Below are positions 29,690 to 38,031 of a stretch of 64,000 nt of DNA, piece by piece. The stretch lies in the NCBI RefSeq assembly GCF_042429765.1, contig NZ_JBHLZU010000011.1, positions 1-64,000 on the forward strand, read 5' to 3'. The stretch is from Allokutzneria oryzae. Lineage in GTDB: Bacteria; Actinomycetota; Actinomycetes; Mycobacteriales; Pseudonocardiaceae. Under the pieces are notes generated by a model. It made no database searches, was not told the DNA's origin, and saw nothing but the letters and a program-made list of their open reading frames with translations. Within the stretch, counting starts at the first letter, position 1, and each line of letters starts with the position of its first letter. The position numbers were made by a program, and so were the translations under genes.

Positions 29690-31183
29690 TTGGACACGTT
29701 GACCCAGCTGCTCAACGGTTTCGGGACCGCGCTGACCCCGGTCAACCTGCTCTACGCGGTGATCGGCGTGCTGCTCGGCACCGCGATCGGCGTCCTGCCG
29801 GGAATCGGCCCGGCGATGGCGGTGGCGCTGCTGCTGCCGGTGACCTACGGGCTCGACCCGACCGGCTCGTTCATCATGTTCGCCGGGATCTACTACGGCG
29901 GCATGTTCGGCGGATCCACCACCTCGATCCTGCTGAACACCCCGGGCGAGACCGCTGCGGTGGTCACCGCGATCGAGGGAAATCCCATGGCGCGCAAGGG
30001 AAAGGGCGCGCAAGCACTGGCCACCGCCGCGATCGGTCACTTCGTCGGCGGCGTCGTCGGCACCACGCTGCTCGTGCTGCTCGCCCCGTTCGTGGCCTCG
30101 GTCGCGGTGGACATCGGCGCCCCCGACTACTTCGCCATCATGCTGCTGGCCTTCATCGCGGTGACCTCGGTGCTCGGCGGCTCGCGGGTGCGGGGCTTCG
30201 CGTCGCTGCTGATCGGCCTCGCGATCGGCCTCGTCGGGCTGGACGACATGACCGGTCAGCAGCGGCTGACCTTCGGCTCGCTGCACCTGGCCGACGGCAT
30301 CGACGTGGTCGTGGTCGCGGTGGGCCTGTTCGCGATCGGCGAGTCCCTGTGGGTCGCAGCGCACCTGCGCCGCAAGATGAGCGAGCCGATCCCGGTCGGC
30401 CGCCCCTGGCTCGGCCGCGAGGACCTGCGGCGCTCGTGGAAGCCGTGGCTGCGCGGGCCGATGATCGGTTTCCCGTTCGGCGCGATTCCCGCCGGTGGAG
30501 CCGAGATCCCGACCTTTCTGTCCTATGTGACCGAACGCAGGCTGTCCAAGAACAAGGACGAGTGGGGCAAGGGCGCGATCGAGGGCGTCGCCGGTCCGGA
30601 GGCCACCGCGAGCGCCTCGGCCGCGGGCACGATGGTCTCGATGCTGACGCTCGGCCTGCCGACGACGGCGGTGGCCGCGGTCATGCTCGCCGCGTTCCAG
30701 CAGTTCGGCATCCAGCCGGGACCGCTGCTGTTCGAGCGCGAGTCCGGCCTGGTGTGGGCGCTGATCGCCAGCATGTTCATCGGCACGGTGCTGCTGCTGG
30801 TGCTCAACCTGCCGCTGGCTCCGGTGTGGGCGAAGCTGCTGCGGCTGCCGAGGCCCTACCTCTACGCGGGCATCCTGTTCTTCGCCAGCGTCGGCGCGTA
30901 CGCGGTCGGCGGCGAGGTGCTCGACCTGGTGATCCTGTTCGTGATCGGGCTGCTCGGGTTCATGATGCGGCGCTTCGGGCTGCCGGTGCTGCCCGCGGTT
31001 CTCGGGGTGATCCTCGGCCCCAACGCCGAGCAGCAGATGCGGCGGGCGTTGCAGATCAGCGACGGCCAGCTCTCCGGCCTGGTCAACACGACGTTCTCGG
31101 TGGTGGTCTACGCGATCATCGCGGTGATCCTGCTGTGGCCGCTGATCAGCAAGATCGTGAAGCGTCCTCGCGTAACGGCATGA
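29690..31183 (+). CDS. tctA: Tripartite tricarboxylate transporter, large membrane subunit
   Basis: 497 residues starting TTG 29690, one base after the tctB stop (TGAGTTG), so translation is probably coupled. About twelve membrane segments and the family motifs GTAIGVLPGIGPAMAVALLL, YYGGMFGGSTTSILLNTPGE, IGFPFGAIPAGGAEIPTFLS and GVAGPEATASASAAGTMVSM. It forms the transport channel and uses an ion gradient. Its full length and intact glycine-rich motifs indicate a working transporter. Confidence 0.94.
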   Translation: MDTLTQLLNGFGTALTPVNLLYAVIGVLLGTAIGVLPGIGPAMAVALLLPVTYGLDPTGSFIMFAGIYYGGMFGGSTTSILLNTPGETAAVVTAIEGNPMARKGKGAQALATAAIGHFVGGVVGTTLLVLLAPFVASVAVDIGAPDYFAIMLLAFIAVTSVLGGSRVRGFASLLIGLAIGLVGLDDMTGQQRLTFGSLHLADGIDVVVVAVGLFAIGESLWVAAHLRRKMSEPIPVGRPWLGREDLRRSWKPWLRGPMIGFPFGAIPAGGAEIPTFLSYVTERRLSKNKDEWGKGAIEGVAGPEATASASAAGTMVSMLTLGLPTTAVAAVMLAAFQQFGIQPGPLLFERESGLVWALIASMFIGTVLLLVLNLPLAPVWAKLLRLPRPYLYAGILFFASVGAYAVGGEVLDLVILFVIGLLGFMMRRFGLPVLPAVLGVILGPNAEQQMRRALQISDGQLSGLVNTTFSVVVYAIIAVILLWPLISKIVKRPRVTA

Positions 31184-31272
31184 CGACGGTCACTTTCCTG
31201 ATTGTGGGCTGACTGGGCAACCCCTCACGCGTCTCACCTCGTATCCAGGGGGCGAGACCGTTTGGAGGCCCT

Positions 31273-31785
31273 GTGACCGATCGCGACGCCGAGTTCGTCG
31301 AGTTCGTCCAAGCCCGTGGCGTCGCACTGCGGCGAACCGCGTTCCTGCTGTGCGGTGACTGGCACCGCGCGGAGGACCTGGTGCAGGCAGCTCTGATCAA
31401 GCTGTTCAAGGCGTGGCCCAAGATCCACAAAACCGGGTCGCTCGACGCCTACACCCGCCAGGTGCTTGTGCGGACCGCGATCGACGAGTCGCGTCGGTTC
31501 TGGAGGCGGCGGGAGCGCGCGTCCGCCGAACTTCCGGAAGTGGCCATACCCGCGGCGAGCAGTGAGGAAGCCCTCGACCTAAGGAGGGCCCTCGCCACGC
31601 TGCCCGCCAGGCAGCGGGCGGTCGTGGTGCTGCGGTTCTGGGAGGACCTGTCGGTCGAGGAGGTCGCCAACCTGCTCGGCTGCGCCCCGGGAACCGTGAA
31701 GAGCCAGGCGTCCAAGGGCCTGGCAGCACTGCGCAGGACGCTCGCCGATCAGCGGGACTACGCGGTTCTGGAGGTACAGCGGTGA
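31273..31785 (+). CDS. SigE-family RNA polymerase sigma factor (ECF type), second copy
   Basis: 170 residues from GTG 31273 with GGAGG at 31263-31267. Very like the factor at 16643: both carry RTAFLLCGDWHRAEDLVQ, SLDAYTRQVLVRTAIDESRR and a region 4 with PARQRAVVVLRFWEDLSVEE, GCAPGTVKSQASKGLAALRR. It also overlaps a small membrane-protein gene by 4 nt. The two cassettes are 14 kb apart and probably come from a duplication or recruit different targets. It follows tctA by 89 nt. Confidence 0.9.
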   Translation: MTDRDAEFVEFVQARGVALRRTAFLLCGDWHRAEDLVQAALIKLFKAWPKIHKTGSLDAYTRQVLVRTAIDESRRFWRRRERASAELPEVAIPAASSEEALDLRRALATLPARQRAVVVLRFWEDLSVEEVANLLGCAPGTVKSQASKGLAALRRTLADQRDYAVLEVQR

Positions 31786-32294
31786 GCCACGAGGAGCTGA
31801 CCGACATGAGCGAGTTCGCCGAGGCCCGGGCACTGCTGGGTCGCGCGCTCGGAGAGGAACCCACAATGAACTTCCACCCCACGTCCGTTCTTGCCGCCGC
31901 CAAGCGCAGCGTCTCCCGCGGTCGCGCGTGGGCCGCAGGTGGCATCGCGGCGGGCGTCGTCGTGGTCGGCATCGGCGGCGCCGCCATCGCCGCGCCGTTC
32001 ACCTCGGGGGCGGACGCCCCGCCCGCGGGTGTGCCGACCACGAACCCGCCGGTCACCGTCTCGGTGTCGCCGACAACGGTGAAGCCTCCGGTCACCAGCA
32101 TTCCCACGACGAAGCCGCCGGTCACCGGCGCGCCCACCACGAGCCTGCCGCCGGTCACCTCCATCCCCACGACCAAGCCGCCGGTCACGGGTGCGCCGCC
32201 CACCAAGCTGCCGAGCACCGACGACCCGCAGCCGACGGCGTCCGCTCCGCACGGGACCGAGACGGTGAAGCCCACCGCGACCACGCACCGCTGA
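31782..32294 (+). CDS. Single-pass membrane protein with Pro/Thr-rich tail, candidate sigma partner
   Basis: 170 residues from GTG 31782 (GTGA overlap with the sigma gene). A charged N-terminus (MSHEELTDMSEFAEARALLG, then KRSVSRGR), one membrane segment (AWAAGGIAAGVVVVGIGGAA) and an extracellular tail made almost only of Pro, Thr, Val and Ser, including an exact 21-residue tandem repeat. Unlike the partner at 17164 it has no folded extracellular domain, so only the cytoplasmic part could bind the sigma factor. No known anti-sigma motif is present; the role is inferred from coupling. Confidence 0.6.
   Translation: MSHEELTDMSEFAEARALLGRALGEEPTMNFHPTSVLAAAKRSVSRGRAWAAGGIAAGVVVVGIGGAAIAAPFTSGADAPPAGVPTTNPPVTVSVSPTTVKPPVTSIPTTKPPVTGAPTTSLPPVTSIPTTKPPVTGAPPTKLPSTDDPQPTASAPHGTETVKPTATTHR
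32085..32210 (+). repeat. Two 63-bp tandem repeats inside the membrane-protein gene
   Basis: Units 32085-32147 and 32148-32210 encode PPVTSIPTTKPPVTGAPTTS-L and PPVTSIPTTKPPVTGAPPTK-L. The period is exactly 21 codons, so copy number can change without frameshift. It lengthens a wall-spanning stalk. Confidence 0.8.
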
Positions 32295-32307
32295 CACGGA
32301 CGTACCG

Positions 32308-32341
32308 AGACGCCGGAGATCCCCGACTCTCCGGCGTCTCG
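32308..32341 (+). terminator. Terminator of the second sigma cassette
   Basis: GAGACGCCGGAG (32308-32319) and CTCCGGCGTCTC (32330-32341) form a perfect 12-bp stem with a 10-nt loop, 13 nt after the stop codon. Confidence 0.75.
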
Positions 32342-32412
32342 CCGTATCCGGGACCAGGGGTGCACACTGGCGGAGGAACATCGTCCGAGCGCACGTGACG
32401 GGGGAGAACTCT

Positions 32413-33411
32413 GTGGCCGAGGTTTCCGCGAAGAACCCCACCCTGGAGACCGTGGCCGCAGTAGCGGGCGTGTCCAAGTCGACCGTCTCGCGTGTGATCA
32501 ACAACCTCCCGCACGTGCGCCCGGACCTGCGCGTCGCGGTCGAGCGGGCCATCGCCCAGACCGGCTACGTGCCCAACCAGGCGGCCCGGTCGCTGGTCAC
32601 CAGGCGCACCGGCGCGGTCGCGCTGGTGGTGCAGGAGCCGGACACCAAGGTCTTCACCGACCCCTACCTCACCGGCCTGATCCACGCGGTCGCCGACGAG
32701 CTCGACCAGACCGACGTCCAGCTGATGGTGATCATGGTGCGGTCGCAGCGGGAGCACGCCCGGCTGGACCGGTTCCTCCGCGCCGGGCACGTCGACGGCG
32801 TGCTGCTCACCTCCACCCACGGCGAGGGAATGCTCGGCAGCATCACGGTTCCGGTGGTCTACGGCGGCCGTCCGCTGCGGGTGGCCAGGGACACCCTGTG
32901 GGTCGACGCCGACAACCTCGGCGGCGCGCGGCTCGCGGTCGAGCACCTGCGCGAGCGCGGGCGGAAGCGGATCGCGATGATCGCCGGTCCGCAGGACATG
33001 GCCGTGTCGATCGACCGGCAGAACGGCTACCACCAGGCGTTGGACCCTCGGAGCCGCCCGGTGATCGCCTACGGGGACTTCAGCGTCTCCGGTGGCGAGA
33101 AGGCCATGCGCCAGCTGCTGTCCTGGGAGCCCGAGCTCGACGCGGTGTTCGCCTCCTCGGACCTGATGGCCGTCGGGGCGTTGGAGGCTCTGCGCGCCAG
33201 CGGGCGCCGGGTCCCGGAGGACGTCGCCGTGGTCGGCTTCGACGACATCGAGCACGCGCGGCGGGCCGACCCACCGCTGACCACGGTCCGCCAGCCCATC
33301 GACGAGCAGGGCCGCCGGATGGTCCGGATGCTGCTCGACGCCGTCTCCGGCGACCCGGCGGACGAGGCCGTGACCCTGCCGACCAGCCTCGTCGTCCGGC
33401 AGTCGTCCTGA
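32413..33411 (+). CDS. cebR: LacI-family repressor of cellobiose uptake (CebR)
   Basis: About 332 residues from GTG 32413 with GGGGGAG seven nt upstream; GTG 32395 is an alternative. The N-terminal helix-turn-helix is TLETVAAVAGVSKSTVSRVI and the hinge GYVPNQAARSLVTRRTGAVA, followed by a sugar-binding domain (DGVLLTSTHGEGMLGSITVP, VFASSDLMAVGALEALRASG, GFDDIEHARRADPPLTTVRQ). Two perfect TGGGAGCGCTCCCA palindromes, the known CebR operator of Streptomyces, lie between this gene and the cebEFG-bglC operon, which identifies the regulator. Cello-oligosaccharides release it from DNA in characterised homologues. Confidence 0.9.
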   Translation: MAEVSAKNPTLETVAAVAGVSKSTVSRVINNLPHVRPDLRVAVERAIAQTGYVPNQAARSLVTRRTGAVALVVQEPDTKVFTDPYLTGLIHAVADELDQTDVQLMVIMVRSQREHARLDRFLRAGHVDGVLLTSTHGEGMLGSITVPVVYGGRPLRVARDTLWVDADNLGGARLAVEHLRERGRKRIAMIAGPQDMAVSIDRQNGYHQALDPRSRPVIAYGDFSVSGGEKAMRQLLSWEPELDAVFASSDLMAVGALEALRASGRRVPEDVAVVGFDDIEHARRADPPLTTVRQPIDEQGRRMVRMLLDAVSGDPADEAVTLPTSLVVRQSS

Positions 33412-33459
33412 TTTTCTGAAACCGCTCCCAGTTTGGGATTCCGCTGCTCGTAGCACGTT

Positions 33460-33473
33460 TGGGAGCGCTCCCA
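33460..33473. promoter_or_regulatory. CebR operator 1
   Basis: A perfect 14-bp palindrome TGGGAGCGCTCCCA, flanked by T and A to extend symmetry to 16 bp. It lies upstream of the predicted cebE -35 box, 48 nt after the cebR stop. It equals the CebR site described in Streptomyces. Confidence 0.88.
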
Positions 33474-33508
33474 ATATTTGCGTCCGATAACGGACGTGAA
33501 ACCTGTTC

Positions 33509-33537
33509 TTGACCTGTCGCATGGCTTTGGTCACACT
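33509..33537 (+). promoter_or_regulatory. Predicted cebE promoter
   Basis: TTGACC (33509-33514) and CACACT (33532-33537) are 17 nt apart. Transcription would start near 33544, immediately before operator 2, so the two CebR sites bracket this promoter. Confidence 0.55.
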
Positions 33538-33547
33538 CGCTGAGACC

Positions 33548-33561
33548 TGGGAGCGCTCCCA
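33548..33561. promoter_or_regulatory. CebR operator 2
   Basis: A second perfect TGGGAGCGCTCCCA, 88 bp centre-to-centre from operator 1 and just downstream of the predicted transcription start. Binding here would block elongation or open-complex formation, and two sites allow looping. Confidence 0.88.
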
Positions 33562-33589
33562 GTCTCCGTCCCCAGTAGCGAGGTGCTCA

Positions 33590-34858
33590 GTGCGAAAGCG
33601 GCTCACCCTCCTGACGGCTCTTGCGGTTCTCGGCTCGACGGCGGCCTGCGGTGGCGGTCCCGCCGATGACGGCCGGATCGAGCTCACCATCGGCACCTTC
33701 ACCGAGTTCGGCTACGAACAGCTGCTCGCCGAGTACGAGGCGGCGCACCCGGGCATCAAGGTCGTCCACCACAAGACCGGCCAGGGCGGGCCGTACCACC
33801 AGGCGTTGTTCACCAAGCTCGGCGCGGGCTCCGGGCTGGCCGACGTGCAGGCCGTCGAGGAGGGCTACCTCGCCGACGTCCTCGCGCGGCCGTCGCTGTT
33901 CGCCAACCTGGAGGAGATCGGCCCGAAGTCGGTCACCGCCGACCGCTGGCTGGACTGGAAGTACCAGGCCGCGAAGGCCAAGGACGGCACGCTGATCGGC
34001 TACGGGACCGACATCGGCCCGATGGCGATGTGCTACCGCAAGGACCTCTTCGCCGCCGCCGGCCTGCCCTCGGAGCCGGAGGCGGTCAAGCCGCTGTTCG
34101 CCACCTGGCAGAGCTACTTCGCGGCGGGCGAGCAGTTCGTGGCGAAGTCCGGCGGCAAGGCGTGGTTCGACTCCGCGGCGCAGATCTTCAACGCGATGCA
34201 CAACCAGCTCGACACCGGCTACTTCGACCGGCAGGACAAGCTCACGGTCGAGAACAACGCTGCTGTCAAACAGAACTGGGAGCAGGTCACCGCCGCCAGC
34301 GCGCGCGGACAGTCGGCGAAGCTCGTGGCGTTCAGCAACGAGTGGAACTCCGGTTTCAAGACCGGGGCCTTCGCCACCAAGACCTGCCCGGCGTGGATGC
34401 TCGGCGTGATCAAGGAGCAGGCGGGCCCGGACAACGCGGGCAAGTGGGCGGTCACCGACGCGTTCCCCGGTGGCGGCGGCAACTGGGGCGGCTCGTTCCT
34501 CACCGTGCCCAAGCAGAGCAAGCACCCCAAGGAGGCGGCCGAGCTCGCCGCCTGGCTGACCGCCCCGGAACAGCAGGTGAAGGCGTTCCTCAAGGCGGGC
34601 ACCTTTCCCAGCCAGACCAGGGCGTTGAGCGCGCCGGAACTGCTGAGCAGCACCAACGAGTACTTCGGTGGAGTGCGCAGCGGCGAACTGTTCGCCACCC
34701 AGGCGCGCAAGGTCGGCAAGGCCCAGTACAAGGGGCCGGGTGACGGCAAGATCCAGGAGAACGTGACCTCGCCCGCGTTGCAGGCGGTCGAGCAGGGCTT
34801 GTCCCCGCGGGAGGGCTGGCAGCGGCTCGTCGACGGTGCGAAGAAGCTGGCGAAGTGA
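33590..34858 (+). CDS. cebE: Cellobiose/cellotriose ABC transporter, substrate-binding lipoprotein
   Basis: 422 residues from GTG 33590 (GAGG at 33580-33583). The signal peptide ends in a lipobox, LGSTAAC|GGG, so the protein is a membrane-anchored lipoprotein. The body is a family 1 extracellular sugar-binding fold: IELTIGTFTEFGYEQLLAEY, GSGLADVQAVEEGYLADVLA and FPGGGGNWGGSFLTVPKQSK. Operators for CebR in the promoter, two permeases downstream and a GH1 beta-glucosidase indicate cello-oligosaccharides as ligand. It overlaps cebF by 4 nt. Confidence 0.9.
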   Translation: MRKRLTLLTALAVLGSTAACGGGPADDGRIELTIGTFTEFGYEQLLAEYEAAHPGIKVVHHKTGQGGPYHQALFTKLGAGSGLADVQAVEEGYLADVLARPSLFANLEEIGPKSVTADRWLDWKYQAAKAKDGTLIGYGTDIGPMAMCYRKDLFAAAGLPSEPEAVKPLFATWQSYFAAGEQFVAKSGGKAWFDSAAQIFNAMHNQLDTGYFDRQDKLTVENNAAVKQNWEQVTAASARGQSAKLVAFSNEWNSGFKTGAFATKTCPAWMLGVIKEQAGPDNAGKWAVTDAFPGGGGNWGGSFLTVPKQSKHPKEAAELAAWLTAPEQQVKAFLKAGTFPSQTRALSAPELLSSTNEYFGGVRSGELFATQARKVGKAQYKGPGDGKIQENVTSPALQAVEQGLSPREGWQRLVDGAKKLAK

Positions 34859-35778
34859 CCGCTCTGCGGCAGCGCCTCGCGCGGTGGGACGTCAAGTACT
34901 CGCCGTACCTCTACATCGCGCCGTTCTTCATCCTCTTCGGGCTCGTCGGCCTGTTTCCCCTGCTGTACACGGCTTATGTGTCGATGTTCGACTGGGACCT
35001 GCTCGGTGACGACCCCGCGTTCGTCGGCGTCGACAACTACCTCGCGCTGTTCGCCGACGGCCAGTTCTGGACGACGCTGACCAACACCCTGAGCATCTTC
35101 GTGCTCTCCAGCGGCCCGCAGATCGTGATCGCGGTGCTGCTGGCGGCCCTGCTGAACTCGCGGCTGCGCGCGCCGACCGCGTGGCGGGTCGGGGTCCTGC
35201 TGCCGTACGTGGCCAGCCTCGTGGCGCTCGGCATCATCTTCGCCAACCTCTTCGGCCCCAACTACGGGCTGGTGAACAGCCTGCTTGAGCTGCTCGGCCT
35301 GGACCGGATCGACTGGCAGGCCGACAGGTTCGCCAGCCACGTCGCCATCGCGGTGATGGTGAACTGGCGCTGGACCGGCTACAACGCGCTGATCGTGCTC
35401 GCGGCGATGCAGGCAATTCCGAAGGAGGTGCACGAAGCGGCCACAGTGGACGGTGCGGGTCCGGTGCGGCGCTTCGTCAGCGTGACGCTGCCGCTGCTGC
35501 GGCCGACGCTGGTCTTCGTCGTGATCACGTCCACCATCGGTGGTTTGCAGATCTTCACCGAGCCGAAGCTCTTCGACGCGATGCCCGGCTCCAACAACGG
35601 AGGATCGTCCAACCAGTTCCAGACGATCACGCTGTACATGTACCAGTCGGCCTTCGAGAGCGGGCACCTCGGCTACGCCTCGGCGATCGCGTGGGTGCTG
35701 TTCCTGGTGGTCATCGCGATCGCAGGGGTGAACTTCCTGATCACCCGCAGGCTCGCGGCCGGGTCGGGGGTGCGGTGA
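34855..35778 (+). CDS. cebF: Cellobiose ABC transporter permease
   Basis: 307 residues from GTG 34855 with six membrane segments (PYLYIAPFFILFGLVGLFPL first). The cytoplasmic EAA loop reads VHEAATVDGAGPVRRFVSVT followed by LPLLRP, which docks the ATPase. No ATPase gene is present in the operon, so a shared MsiK-type ATPase encoded elsewhere is expected, as in Streptomyces. The last base of the stop is the first base of cebG. Confidence 0.92.
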   Translation: MTALRQRLARWDVKYSPYLYIAPFFILFGLVGLFPLLYTAYVSMFDWDLLGDDPAFVGVDNYLALFADGQFWTTLTNTLSIFVLSSGPQIVIAVLLAALLNSRLRAPTAWRVGVLLPYVASLVALGIIFANLFGPNYGLVNSLLELLGLDRIDWQADRFASHVAIAVMVNWRWTGYNALIVLAAMQAIPKEVHEAATVDGAGPVRRFVSVTLPLLRPTLVFVVITSTIGGLQIFTEPKLFDAMPGSNNGGSSNQFQTITLYMYQSAFESGHLGYASAIAWVLFLVVIAIAGVNFLITRRLAAGSGVR

Positions 35779-36590
35779 TGCGCCGCCGCGTGTGGGTCTA
35801 CGGCATGCTGACCGCCTTCGTCCTCGGCTCCGCCTTCCCGTTCTACTGGTCGTTCCTGGTCGCCAGCCGGGACAGCTCGATGCTCACCGACAAGGCGCCG
35901 CCGCTGCTGCCTGGCGGGAACTTCCTCGCCAACGCGCAGCGGGTGTTCGACTCCGTCCCGTTCTGGAAGGCGCTGGGCAACAGCCTGGTCGTCGCGAGCA
36001 CGGTCACGCTGACCACGGTCCTGTTCTCCACACTGGCCGGGTTCGCCTTCGCCAAGCTGCGCTTCCGCGGCCGTGACCCGTTGTTCGTGTTCGTGGTCGC
36101 CACACTCGCCGTGCCGACCCAGCTCGGCGTCATCCCGCTGTACCTGGCGATGGCGGAGTTCGGCTGGGCCAACGGCTTGCAGGCGGTCATCGTGCCGAAC
36201 CTGGTGACCGCTCTCGGCGTGTTCTGGATGCGTCAGTACACAGTGGACGCACTGCCGTTCGAGCTGGTCGAGGCGGCGCGGATGGACGGTTGCAGCATGA
36301 TCCGCGTGTTCTGGCACGTGTGCCTTCCCGCTGTGCGCCCGGCCGCCGCGTTCCTCGGCATGTTCACGTTCATGACCTCGTGGAACGACTTCCTGTGGCC
36401 GTTGATCGTGCTCAACGCCGAGAACCCCACGGTCCAGGTCGCGCTGGAGAAGCTGCAGAGCGGCTACTACGTCGACTACTCGCTGGTCCTCGCGGGCACC
36501 ACGCTCGCGACCGTCCCGATCCTCATCGTCTTCGTCGTGCTCGGCAGGCAGATCGTCGCCGGGATCATGCAGGGTGCTGTGAAGGGGTAA
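35778..36590 (+). CDS. cebG: Cellobiose ABC transporter permease
   Basis: 270 residues from ATG 35778, which overlaps the cebF stop by one base (TGATG). Six membrane segments, with YGMLTAFVLGSAFPFYWSFL first; the EAA loop is LVEAARMDGCSMIRVFWHVC followed by LPAVRPA. It forms the heterodimeric channel with CebF. bglC starts 3 nt after its stop. Confidence 0.92.
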   Translation: MRRRVWVYGMLTAFVLGSAFPFYWSFLVASRDSSMLTDKAPPLLPGGNFLANAQRVFDSVPFWKALGNSLVVASTVTLTTVLFSTLAGFAFAKLRFRGRDPLFVFVVATLAVPTQLGVIPLYLAMAEFGWANGLQAVIVPNLVTALGVFWMRQYTVDALPFELVEAARMDGCSMIRVFWHVCLPAVRPAAAFLGMFTFMTSWNDFLWPLIVLNAENPTVQVALEKLQSGYYVDYSLVLAGTTLATVPILIVFVVLGRQIVAGIMQGAVKG

Positions 36591-36593
36591 ACC

Positions 36594-37973
36594 GTGTCCG
36601 TACAACCGATGCAGTCCTCAGTCGGCCTGTCCTTCCCCCCGGGCTTCCAGTGGGGCGCGGCCACGGCGGCGTTCCAGGTCGAGGGCTCGGTCGACGCCGA
36701 CGGTCGCACCGACTCGATCTGGGACACCCTGTGCCGGGTACCCGGAGCGGTGGTCAACGGGGACACCGGTGAGCCGGGTGCCGACCACTACCGGCGCTAC
36801 CGGTCTGATGTGGATCTGATGAAAGCGTTGGGGCTCAACGCATACCGGCTCTCCACGGCGTGGCCACGGGTCCGGCCGGACGGCGGCGCGGAGAACGCGA
36901 GGGGGCTCGACTTCTACGAGCGCCTGGTCGACTCCCTGCTGGACAGCGGAATCACTCCGTGGATCACGCTCTACCACTGGGATCTCCCGCAGGCGCTCGA
37001 AGACAAGGGCGGCTGGACGAACCGGGACACCGCCTACCGGTTCGCCGAGTACACCGCGTCGGTGCTGGAGCGCCTCGGTGACCGCGTCCACAACTGGATC
37101 ACCCTGAACGAGCCGTGGTGCTCGGCGTTCCTCGGCTATGCGCTGGGCAAGCACGCGCCCGCCCGCACTGAGCCCCGTGCCACCGTGGCCGCCGTCCACC
37201 ACCTGATGCTCGCGCACGGCCTGGCGATGGACGTGATCCGCAGCGCGGCGGCGCAGGCCCAGGCCGGCATCACCCTCAACTTGTTCCCGGTGGTCCCGGT
37301 CGAGGCGAAGGACTCCGATATCGCCCGACGCGTGGACGGGCTCCAGAACCGCGTTTTCCTGGACCCGGTGCTGCACGGCCGCTATCCCGCCGACGTGCTC
37401 GAAGACCTCGCGCCGTACGGCTTCGCCGACCACATCGCCGACGGCGACCTCGCCGTCATCGGCCGACCGGTGGACTTTCTCGGAGTGAACTACTACCGCG
37501 ACATCTACGTCACCGACTCCGGAGTTCCCGTCACCGGGCCGACGGAATGGATCGGCGCCGAGACCGCACGTTTTCCCGCGCGCGGGCTGCCGCGCACCGA
37601 CATGGGCTGGGAAGTCGTTCCTGGCGGTCTGACCGATCTATTGATGAGTCTGCATCAGCAACGTTCCGATCTTCCGATCTACATCACCGAAAACGGTGCA
37701 GCATACGTTGACGAGCTGATCGGTGACCAGGTCGAGGATTCGGACAGGGTCGAATTCCTGGACTCCCACCTGCGCGCCGTGCACGCGGCGATCGCGCAGG
37801 GGGTGGACGTGCGCGGCTACTTCTGCTGGTCGTTGCTGGACAACTTCGAGTGGGCCGAAGGCTATGCGAAGCGCTTCGGCATCGTGCACGTCGATTATCC
37901 GACGCAGCGGAGGACGCCGAAGTCCAGTGCTCGTTGGTACGCACAGGTTATCGCCGATCACGGTCTGCGATAA
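36594..37973 (+). CDS. bglC: GH1 beta-glucosidase
   Basis: 459 residues from GTG 36594 and no signal peptide, so it cleaves imported cellobiose and cellotriose in the cytoplasm. GH1 features are complete: FQWGAATAAFQVEGSVDADG at the start, LYHWDLPQALEDKGGW, the acid/base Glu173 in TLNEPW, the nucleophile Glu366 in YITENGAA and the C-terminal GYFCWSLLDNFEWAEGYAKR. The product glucose lets the cell use cellulose fragments and lowers the CebR inducer. It closes the cebEFG operon. Confidence 0.95.
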   Translation: MSVQPMQSSVGLSFPPGFQWGAATAAFQVEGSVDADGRTDSIWDTLCRVPGAVVNGDTGEPGADHYRRYRSDVDLMKALGLNAYRLSTAWPRVRPDGGAENARGLDFYERLVDSLLDSGITPWITLYHWDLPQALEDKGGWTNRDTAYRFAEYTASVLERLGDRVHNWITLNEPWCSAFLGYALGKHAPARTEPRATVAAVHHLMLAHGLAMDVIRSAAAQAQAGITLNLFPVVPVEAKDSDIARRVDGLQNRVFLDPVLHGRYPADVLEDLAPYGFADHIADGDLAVIGRPVDFLGVNYYRDIYVTDSGVPVTGPTEWIGAETARFPARGLPRTDMGWEVVPGGLTDLLMSLHQQRSDLPIYITENGAAYVDELIGDQVEDSDRVEFLDSHLRAVHAAIAQGVDVRGYFCWSLLDNFEWAEGYAKRFGIVHVDYPTQRRTPKSSARWYAQVIADHGLR

Positions 37974-38031
37974 CGGAAAGGTGCGTTGCATCCCTTTCCC
38001 GACAATGAAGTTCGGAGAGAAGATGGACGGC

